From assembly GCF_937128415.1 (NCBI RefSeq), contig NZ_CAKZMJ010000002.1:1-16980 (forward strand): a stretch of 16,980 bases of DNA, given 5' to 3'. The DNA comes from an uncultured Caldilinea sp. GTDB lineage: Bacteria > Chloroflexota > Anaerolineae > Caldilineales > Caldilineaceae. The stretch's first letter is position 1. Each line of letters begins with the position of its first letter. Both the position numbers and the translations under genes were made by a program. Shown one piece after another: positions 7,753 through 16,980 of this stretch. The notes beneath the pieces are model-generated. The model had not been told where the DNA came from, did no database searches, and saw nothing but the letters and a program-made list of their open reading frames with translations.

Positions 7753-9231
7753 TTAATCTTGATCAGCTTGCATCTCTCCAGCATTATCCTCAGGAATTAC
7801 ATCGCTATTTTTGCGCAGCCAACCTGTCTCATGCAGACGCTCGATCATGCGGATCAGCACCAGATCCCGCGCAAAACTCCAGTCGGCCCTCGCCACTTCG
7901 TCGCCCTCTTCGAATACGGTGATGTATGGCTCAAGGGTGATCAACGGTGGATTGCCGCGTCTGACGCTGGCAAGGTTCGCTTTTAGCAGCAAGCTGCGAA
8001 AGTAGGGATAGCGCGACTCCCTCAGAAAACCTTGGAAAAACCTTCGATCGTTCTCCACACTGACGTACTCAGCCAGGCGGTCGCCCAACTTACGAATTTC
8101 TTCAATGCGTTCTTGCTCCATGTTCATCACTCTCCTTAGAAAACGTGCGGTGATCCCCCAAGAGACGAGTTCAATTTCCTGACGCAGAGAATAGCCGACC
8201 CTTGGATCGCCGCTTAGAGGTTTTGCCATGCGCAGCGCCTGACGAAGAAAGTAAATGCGCACAAACTTCTGGGCGTTCCAGGGCAGATTGAAAATGTCCT
8301 CATAAAGCCAGTTGATACGCGGTTGAAAATCGCTTTGCTTCTGTTTGCCTCCCTTTTTTGTGGGCGCAACCTCCCATGCTCTCCGAACGATCGCCTCCCA
8401 CTGGTGGCGATACTTGTCGGATTGCATCTCTCGCAGAAAGCCGATGATCTCCATAGGAAGATAAAAAATATCGAGACTGACGCCTTGTCCACTGTTCGAT
8501 AAATGATACGCCGTCAAAGAAAACGCCTGTTCCTCTTCCAGCGCCTCCTTTTGCATGCGACTGGCCTTCAGAAGAGTGTCTATCAGCAGTGTGCCTCTTG
8601 AAAGCGGCGACTCCGGCAATTTTGTGCTTCCCGCCTCCCGGGCCAGCTGAACGGCGCGTCGATTTTGATTTAGAAAGGCGGCGGCGAAATGCAGGAGGAT
8701 TTCATCGTTGTCTGAATGAACCGCCAAAAGGCGCCCTCCCACCTTAGCGCACCCTAGAGGAAATGCTTGAATCGCAAGCATCGCCTCTCCCGAGACGGGC
8801 AGGCCGGCGTCCCCATAGGGGAAAAAGTTGATCGGCTCTTCTCCGGTCAGAAGAGGAATATGCTGGCGAAAAGCCCTCCCCGGAAGCAGTTCATCTTTGA
8901 CATCATATGAAACCGCCGTCGCTGGCTTGCCGGTGAATACACAAATTTCTGACGTTCGCTGTGCGTCTGCTCGAAAACTTTTCAAAACACGATGAGCGTA
9001 AAGTTTTTGCTTTTCGGGTTGCTCAAAGAAAGCAGGTTGGGTGAAGCCTGAGTTGGGAAACGCAACGGTTAAAAAGGAGCGGAGAGGTTGTCGCAGATAC
9101 TCAACCTCCATGTACTCTGCAATCTGCTCCAGGTCTGCTTCGGTGAGCTCGGAAGGATGCCGTTTGTCGGCGAACGCCGTGACGGTCGCGACGCCAACGT
9201 CGAAATACAGGTGGCCTGCAAAGTTAAACAT
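7753..9231 (-). CDS. cas8b1: Cascade large subunit Cas8b1 (Cst1 type) with degenerate zinc site
   Basis: Cas8 is the large Cascade subunit that recognises the PAM and recruits Cas3. The 492-residue protein has the layout of the Cst1/Cas8b1 family: a short N-terminal domain, a central block around 94-173 with ICVFTGKPA, FPYGDAGLPVSGEAMLAIQA and GGRLLAVHSD, and a helical C-terminal half (about 240-475). In the family the central block normally carries two CXXC pairs binding zinc. Here the first reads C97-V-F-T100 and the second V146-S-G-E149, so one of the four cysteines remains and zinc binding is very unlikely. The rest of the protein is intact. AAGAGGAG, which contains the regulator's stop codon, precedes the ATG. 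Assignment to I-B rests on this protein together with the Cst2-like Cas7. Confidence 0.9.
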   Translation of the reverse strand: MFNFAGHLYFDVGVATVTAFADKRHPSELTEADLEQIAEYMEVEYLRQPLRSFLTVAFPNSGFTQPAFFEQPEKQKLYAHRVLKSFRADAQRTSEICVFTGKPATAVSYDVKDELLPGRAFRQHIPLLTGEEPINFFPYGDAGLPVSGEAMLAIQAFPLGCAKVGGRLLAVHSDNDEILLHFAAAFLNQNRRAVQLAREAGSTKLPESPLSRGTLLIDTLLKASRMQKEALEEEQAFSLTAYHLSNSGQGVSLDIFYLPMEIIGFLREMQSDKYRHQWEAIVRRAWEVAPTKKGGKQKQSDFQPRINWLYEDIFNLPWNAQKFVRIYFLRQALRMAKPLSGDPRVGYSLRQEIELVSWGITARFLRRVMNMEQERIEEIRKLGDRLAEYVSVENDRRFFQGFLRESRYPYFRSLLLKANLASVRRGNPPLITLEPYITVFEEGDEVARADWSFARDLVLIRMIERLHETGWLRKNSDVIPEDNAGEMQADQD

Positions 9232-9237
9232 GGTGAA

Positions 9238-10251
9238 TCACTCCTCTTGATTCAGTAGAGCTGCGCGCCGATGCTCCTCTACAATCTTTTCTCGAAGATG
9301 TTGCGGTTGAAGCACTTTCACTTTAGCTCCGTAATACATGACCCAGTTCATAAATTCCGGGGTGACCGGAATGCGCACTCTAAAAAGCACGCTGCCATCC
9401 GCCAATTGTTCGACTTGCTGACTCTTATGCCATTGCTCCTCAGCAACCCAGCGTCCGGCGTTTGGTTCGAACAATAGAATGACTTCTTCCACCGCTTCCT
9501 CGCCTGCCCGCATCATCCCCCAGGCGTTTCCCATATATCGATCAAAGTCAAAATCGGCGGGAATCTCATAGGACGAATCCAGTATCGTCGCTTCGAGAAT
9601 GCGATCGACCTTGAACATCAGCACATCGCGTCGTTTTTCGCAGTAAGCGACAAGTTGCCAGGAGCGTACATATGGCACCAACGCATATGGGCACACGACG
9701 CGCTCGGAAATTTCGCCGTTGCGCGAAGCGGTTTCGTAGAGAATGCGAAGTTTACGTTTTTCAATGTGCGCTTTTGTCAGCAATGTCAGCATTTTTTGTC
9801 GTTGCTGATAGTGACTGCTGAGAGGAGCCGGCTTAGCCAATTGCCTCAACATCACTACGTACTCATCAGGAAACAATGACTCCAGTCGGGCGATGGCGGA
9901 TGCCAGTTCAGGGCCACCCAATCCGGAGACGCCCTTTGCAGATTGCACGGCGATGAGGAGCGCCAATGCTTCGGCGAAACCAAGCCTCAGCATCGGAAGC
10001 TCTGGAGTTCGTTCAAAGTAATAACCGTTTCTATCTTTCCTCAGAGGGAGTTTCAAGCCATGGCGAATGATCTCCAGGTCCTTGTCCATCATGCGTGGGC
10101 TGATCTCAAAGCGCTCCACCAAATCTTTGCGGTGATACTTTTTGGGAAAAGTTGCAATCAGCAGGACGGTCTCCAAAATGCGCGCTGTTCTTTTTATCTC
10201 TTCCGGTTTCGCACCTGAATTTTCAAACTGATCCAATGATTGAGCGCACAT
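9238..10251 (-). CDS. WYL-domain HTH transcriptional regulator of the cas operon
   Basis: This 337-residue protein (ATG at 10251) has a DeoR-like winged helix-turn-helix at about 20-85 (RKDLVERFEISPRMMDKDLEI is the helix-turn-helix core). A WYL domain follows at about 150-230, with the variant tripeptide WQL (198-200) in SWQLVAYC and the FKVDRI motif (213-218). A WCX extension at about 255-330 contains MNWVMYYGAKVKVL. WYL proteins sense nucleic acid or nucleotide ligands and often repress or activate defence operons; here it is the first gene, 6 nt from cas8b1, so it probably regulates the cas genes and itself. An in-frame TTG at 10335 would add 28 residues, but AAGGGG about 9 nt before the ATG supports 10251, and the longer form would run through the palindromic operator candidates. 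No ligand can be read from the sequence. Confidence 0.88.
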   Translation of the reverse strand: MCAQSLDQFENSGAKPEEIKRTARILETVLLIATFPKKYHRKDLVERFEISPRMMDKDLEIIRHGLKLPLRKDRNGYYFERTPELPMLRLGFAEALALLIAVQSAKGVSGLGGPELASAIARLESLFPDEYVVMLRQLAKPAPLSSHYQQRQKMLTLLTKAHIEKRKLRILYETASRNGEISERVVCPYALVPYVRSWQLVAYCEKRRDVLMFKVDRILEATILDSSYEIPADFDFDRYMGNAWGMMRAGEEAVEEVILLFEPNAGRWVAEEQWHKSQQVEQLADGSVLFRVRIPVTPEFMNWVMYYGAKVKVLQPQHLREKIVEEHRRAALLNQEE

Positions 10252-10300
10252 GTGCTGAAGCCCCTTTACGATTTTGCTTTTCTCACAGGATATCAACCTT

Positions 10301-10322
10301 GTGCGCACCCAGTAGTGCGCAC
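10301..10322. promoter_or_regulatory. Paired GTGCGCAC palindromes, candidate WYL operator
   Basis: Two copies of the self-complementary octamer GTGCGCAC lie at 10301-10308 and 10315-10322, separated by CCAGTA (14 nt start to start, about 1.3 helical turns). They sit in the untranslated leader between the putative cas promoter and the regulator's ATG, which suits a roadblock or RNA-level control site. Because each half is itself a palindrome, the pair could also fold as a hairpin in RNA. Confidence 0.45.
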
Positions 10323-10422
10323 ACTCGACATACAAACCTTAAAATTTTCGGCTCTCCAAAGGAGAAACAATTGTGCAAGTAGGCGTTCATTGAGAAGAGA
10401 AAAATCGGGACTCGATGCCGTC

Positions 10423-10451
10423 ACTATACTATGTTGTAAGCTTGAATGCAA
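10423..10451 (-). promoter_or_regulatory. Putative promoter of the WYL-cas operon
   Basis: On the minus strand TTGCAT (10446-10451) and TATAGT (10423-10428) are 17 nt apart, a correct sigma70 spacing with a 5/6 -10 box and a 3/6 -35 box. The start of transcription would be near 10416, leaving a leader of about 165 nt before the regulator's ATG. The -35 box is half of an inverted repeat, so repressor binding there would block RNA polymerase. No equally good promoter is seen inside the operon. Confidence 0.5.
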
Positions 10452-10460
10452 TACTTGCAT
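10446..10460. promoter_or_regulatory. Inverted repeat ATGCAA-TAC-TTGCAT over the -35 box
   Basis: A perfect 6-bp inverted repeat with a 3-nt centre, overlapping the -35 element of the putative cas promoter. Its size and position fit a dimeric repressor operator. The WYL protein encoded next door is the natural candidate ligand, but this is inference. Confidence 0.4.
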
Positions 10461-10599
10461 GAAACAGCTCTGCACGACGGTGAGAGGTCCAGCACTTCAA
10501 TCCGCAAGCGCATTCAGCGAATCTTTTGATCTGTGCATCCTATAAGCGCACAGAGTCTCGGTTCGCTTGTTTCTTTTTCAATAACGGAACAGATCGGCT

Positions 10600-10628
10600 T
10601 TGAACCCTCGCCCAACCTGATGTATACT
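10600..10628 (+). promoter_or_regulatory. Promoter of tRNA-Arg
   Basis: TTGAAC (10600-10605) and TATACT (10623-10628) are separated by exactly 17 nt, with the tRNA 5' end 14 nt after the -10 box. Both boxes match the sigma70 consensus well and the distance fits a tRNA transcript with a very short leader. Confidence 0.8.
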
Positions 10629-10641
10629 ATTCATAAACAAC

Positions 10642-10718
<77 letters not shown>

Positions 10719-10727
10719 TCATGCGCG

Positions 10728-10757
10728 AAGAGAGCGGGCCAAACGCCCGCTCTCTTT
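10728..10757 (+). terminator. Rho-independent terminator of tRNA-Arg
   Basis: A 12-bp perfect stem (arm AAGAGAGCGGGC, loop CAAAC, arm GCCCGCTCTCTT) begins 14 nt after the tRNA and ends in a short T run. On the minus strand the stem is not followed by T residues, so it mainly serves the tRNA, although it may also slow transcripts arriving from the convergent yccF-like gene. Confidence 0.85.
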
Positions 10758-10793
10758 ACATGCATGAACCCTCTTTCTCGAATGAATTGCGCC

Positions 10794-11204
10794 TTAATCT
10801 CGCCGCAGCGTCAGCAGCCCCGGCACCCTGTCGAAAATCCAAAAGCCCAGCGGCAGGCCGATGATCGTCATGCACAAGAGGTAGCCGACCGAAAGCGCAA
10901 TCGCCGCCAGCCACCAGCCCACCACAATAAACCACAGCGCCCGCACCAGAAAGGGATACTGCGGAACCCGGACTTCGCCATAGGGCGTGATCAGGCGGTC
11001 GGGCTGACGCAACGCCATGATCATCGGAATATGGTTCAGGATCGCAATCCCCAGCGGAATGGTCACGATCAATAAAAAGAAAATGTAAGCCGCAGTCACA
11101 GCGAAACTACCCAGCCACCAGCCGATAAAAACAAACCACAGGATTTGCACCAGGCAGCCCGGCTCTTTCTTCACTATGATTGGCGTCCCGCCAGGATATG
11201 TCAT
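10794..11204 (-). CDS. YccF-family (DUF307) inner membrane protein
   Basis: A 136-residue membrane protein made of two related halves. Each holds a segment of the form W-F-x-x-x-G-W-W-L followed by a hydrophobic helix and an I-G/P-L-G motif: about 22-62 (WFVFIGWWLGSFAV, TIPLGIAI) and 91-125 (WFIVVGWWLAAIAL, IIGLPLGFWIFD). This duplicated pattern is the YccF domain. Three to four membrane helices are likely, with a short cytoplasmic N-terminus. The biochemical role of the family is not established, so no function is proposed. ATG at 11204 is preceded by AAAGGA. It is a single gene pointing toward the tRNA terminator, with no partner nearby. Confidence 0.9.
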   Translation of the reverse strand: MTYPGGTPIIVKKEPGCLVQILWFVFIGWWLGSFAVTAAYIFFLLIVTIPLGIAILNHIPMIMALRQPDRLITPYGEVRVPQYPFLVRALWFIVVGWWLAAIALSVGYLLCMTIIGLPLGFWIFDRVPGLLTLRRD

Positions 11205-11517
11205 CGCAGACGTCCTTTCGTTGGATAACTTTTAACGCGTTTCTTGATGCATGTTTCGTTGCGTAAAACGCATCCACGCATTGTTCATTATTCATTAATT
11301 GAATTACGCAATCAATTGTGAAACGTTGCGCGGCACGCCTACACGGGGAAGCAACACGCGCCTGCTGCGGCGGTTTGCAGCTTCGCGGCGGCATGCAGTA
11401 TTGTTATGTGATCGACGGGAACCTGTCCACTCGCCAATTCGTTCGATCGCCAGGGCATCAGAGCACCTGCGCCAGGAGGAGCAAGGCGTTTATGGCGCAG
11501 GGCAAAAGGGAGAGGTT
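11205..11517. other. Divergent intergenic region between yccF-like and TPR genes
   Basis: About 310 nt with an AT-rich core (roughly 11280-11315) containing the partial inverted repeat ATTCA-TTAAT-TGAAT (11290-11304). It must hold the promoters of the yccF-like gene (leftward) and of the TPR operon (rightward), but no box pair with good spacing is clear on either strand. The frame of the TPR gene stays open back to 11299, but that part is rich in arginine and cysteine and looks non-coding. Nothing else is recognised. Confidence 0.5.
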
Positions 11518-12071
11518 ATGTCCTTTGAGTCACAGTCGGAGGAATTCAAGCGCGCATTGGCCGAAAGCGCCTGGCTGCTGCGCATGAACCAACCGCAGGC
11601 TGCGCTGGAAAAGCTGCTTCCGCTCTATGAACAGGCGCCCACCCACCCCGACGTGGCGCTCAACCTGGGCGGCGCCTACATTCTCATGGCGAAATGGCGC
11701 AAGGCGGAGCAGGTGCTGAGCAAGGCCGCCGAGCTGCACGCCGACAACGCCATGATCTGGGTCAACCTGGCGGCGGCGCATCTGGGGCGACTGGAGCTTT
11801 CCGGCCCCCAACAGCAAGAACGAGCCATCCGCGCTTACAAACGCGCCCTGGAGATCGATCCGAAAGCGCCCAACGTTCACTATCACCTCGGCCTGATCTA
11901 TAAAGAGCGCGGCGAGTTGGCGCAGGCGATCGAGTGGTTCCGCGCCGCGCTCGAAGTCAATCCAGCCGATCAGGATGCAAGTTACTGGATCGAGCGGCTT
12001 TCAGCGCTGTTGAACGCCTCCCGCCCGACGACGGGAGGAGAGACAGCCCCGGATGAGGGGCAGGAGCGACC

Positions 12072-12075
<4 letters not shown>
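11518..12075 (+). CDS. Tetratricopeptide repeat (TPR) protein
   Basis: A 185-residue soluble protein of helix pairs. At least three TPR-like units are visible: AAWLLRMNQPQAALEKLLPLYEQ-type sequence near 13-36, NLGGAYILMAKWRKAEQVLSKAAEL (about 43-67), and the clearest, VHYHLGLIYKERGELAQAIEWFRAALEVNPAD (about 124-155). TPR proteins act as scaffolds; no enzymatic residues are expected. There is no signal peptide, so it is cytoplasmic. ATG at 11518 is chosen because GGGAGAGG lies just upstream and the hydrophilic helix begins there. The stop overlaps the next gene's ATG (ATGA), so it is coupled to the FecR-like membrane protein and may act as its cytoplasmic partner. Confidence 0.88.
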
Positions 12076-13358
<1,283 letters not shown>

Positions 13359-13382
13359 CCCCCTGCATCGTCTGTCCGCCTT

Positions 13383-15035
<1,653 letters not shown>

Positions 15036-15163
15036 GAAGCTTCCTGGATGCGACGCCCACCGATTGTGAATTGCAGACGCGCCCCATCCCATTCTCCTTT
15101 TGGCCCATGATATAATCGACCTATCAATATTCTCGACCCATCCCTCTGAAGGAGACGCGTGCA
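15036..15163 (+). promoter_or_regulatory. Promoter region of glk-rpiA (extended -10)
   Basis: The -10 box TATAAT (15111-15116) is preceded by TG at 15108-15109, which makes an extended -10 promoter; the -35 region is poor, as is usual for this class. The start of transcription would be near 15123, about 41 nt before the glk ATG. GGAG about 10 nt ahead of the ATG gives the ribosome site. No terminator hairpin for the upstream glycosyltransferase gene is clear in this 128-nt gap. Confidence 0.7.
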
Positions 15164-16156
<993 letters not shown>

Positions 16157-16183
16157 ACTTCACGCTGTTGGAGAGAATTGCCC

Positions 16184-16915
16184 GTGACGGACAGAACTGT
16201 CTCAAAATCAACCGCTCAACCTGTCGATGCCTATGCCACATTCAAACGAGAAGCAGGCGAGTACGCCGTGCGCTTCGTGGAGTCGGGCATGGTGGTTGGC
16301 CTGGGCACCGGCAGCACCGCCATCCACGCAGTGCGGCGCATCGGCGCCATGGTGCGCAGCGGCGAATTGCGCAACATCGTGGGCGTCGCCACGTCATTGG
16401 CCACCCTTCAAGAGGCGATGGCGCTGGGCATCCCCTTGCTTTCCGACGATCTGCCGCGCGAGATCGACGTCACCATCGACGGCGCCGATGAAGTCGACCC
16501 GGCGTTCAACCTGATCAAAGGAGGCGGAGGGGCGCTGCTGCGCGAAAAGATCGTGGCGCAGGCCAGCCGGCGTCTCGTGATTGTCGTCGATGAACGCAAA
16601 CTCTCGCCTCAGCTCGGCGTGAAGTGGCCTGTGCCGATCGAGATCATGCGCTTTGGATACGCCTCGCAGGTGCGCCACCTGGCTTCGCTGGGCGCGCAGG
16701 TCAATCTACGCATGACTGCGGAAGGGACGCCCTACGTCACCGACAATGGCAACTGGATTGTCGACTGCAACTTTGGCCCCATCGACGATCTGGAGGCCCT
16801 GGCGCAGCGGCTTGGCGCACGCGCCGGTCTCGTCGAGCATGGCCTCTTCCTCAATATGGCGACCGATCTGGTCGTGGCCGGCGACCACGGCGTTCGCTAC
16901 ATACCACGGCCCTGA
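16184..16915 (+). CDS. rpiA: Ribose-5-phosphate isomerase A
   Basis: Interconverts ribose-5-phosphate and ribulose-5-phosphate in the pentose phosphate pathway. The 243-residue protein contains the phosphate-binding GLGTGSTA (39-46), the catalytic IDGADEVD (98-105, with acidic residues D99 and D102), KGGGGALLREK (112-122, with K112 and E121) and VVDERKL (134-140). All RpiA residues expected for the enediol mechanism are present. The start is uncertain: GTG at 16184 has GGAG 10 nt ahead and is preferred, while TTG at 16178 would add two residues but sits too close to the ribosome site. It follows glk by 27 nt and is probably co-transcribed. Nothing is odd about it. Confidence 0.95.
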   Translation: MTDRTVSKSTAQPVDAYATFKREAGEYAVRFVESGMVVGLGTGSTAIHAVRRIGAMVRSGELRNIVGVATSLATLQEAMALGIPLLSDDLPREIDVTIDGADEVDPAFNLIKGGGGALLREKIVAQASRRLVIVVDERKLSPQLGVKWPVPIEIMRFGYASQVRHLASLGAQVNLRMTAEGTPYVTDNGNWIVDCNFGPIDDLEALAQRLGARAGLVEHGLFLNMATDLVVAGDHGVRYIPRP

Positions 16916-16980
16916 TTTCCAAAACCGCCTTCTTTTCCGTCATCTGTCGGTGCGCTTTCCGTCTACTTTGATGTATAAGA
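16916..16980. other. Sequence after rpiA at window edge
   Basis: Sixty-five nucleotides follow the rpiA stop. They are rich in pyrimidines on the plus strand but form no clear hairpin, so a terminator, if any, lies beyond the edge. No gene start is visible. Confidence 0.4.

Noticed and set aside
10252..10335. Longer WYL protein starting at TTG 10335
   Set aside because: The added residues match no domain, the start is the rare TTG, and it would run through the palindromic operator candidates; ATG at 10251 has a usable ribosome site.

Overview
The window holds a nearly complete chromosomal type I-B CRISPR-Cas locus on its left two thirds and ordinary GC-rich bacterial housekeeping and surface genes on its right third. 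No taxonomic marker gene is present. The SD-led starts, frequent GTG/TTG starts, a 37-nt repeat, WYL regulation of cas genes, and the mix of YccF, TPR, FecR-like and GT-C genes would fit a member of the Chloroflexota (an Anaerolineae/Caldilineae-like thermophile or mesophile). That placement is inference only.

Left part (1-10640), all on the minus strand. A CRISPR array enters from the left edge (two full 37-nt repeats, one partial repeat, two spacers). Read on the minus strand, the repeat ends in ACTGAAAC, the usual 8-nt crRNA handle form, so the leader is the 290-nt stretch to the right of the array (154-443). Upstream of the leader, in transcription order, lie a WYL regulator, cas8b1 (Cst1 type), cas7 (Cst2/DevR type), cas5, cas3 (HD nuclease plus helicase), cas6, cas1, cas2, cas4, then leader and array. 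Gaps are short (overlap to about 55 nt), most starts have a strong AGGAG-type ribosome site, and several stop codons lie inside the next gene's ribosome site. This looks like one operon: regulator, Cascade plus Cas3 (interference), Cas6 (crRNA processing) and Cas1-Cas2-Cas4 (adaptation). A sigma70-like promoter with an inverted repeat over its -35 element, plus a pair of GTGCGCAC palindromes and a palindrome over the ATG of the regulator gene, suggest an autoregulated control region.

Middle (10600-11517). A tRNA-Arg(CCG) gene has its own promoter and a strong hairpin terminator. It is followed by a convergent yccF-family membrane protein gene and a 313-nt intergenic region.

Right part (11518-16915), plus strand and visibly richer in GC. 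A compact three-gene unit encodes a TPR protein, a single-pass membrane protein with a FecR-like domain and a beta-rich C-terminus, and a polytopic GT-C/GT39-like glycosyltransferase. It is followed by an extended -10 promoter and a sugar-phosphate pair, glucokinase (glk) and ribose-5-phosphate isomerase A (rpiA).

The most notable points are the Cas8b1 protein that has lost three of the four cysteines of the family's CXXC-CXXC zinc-binding pair, the layered palindromes around the WYL-cas promoter, a repeat-like junction buried in the leader, and the unusual order cas3-cas6-cas1-cas2-cas4. No wholly new system is evident; the three-gene TPR/FecR-like/GT39 cluster is the least characterised block.
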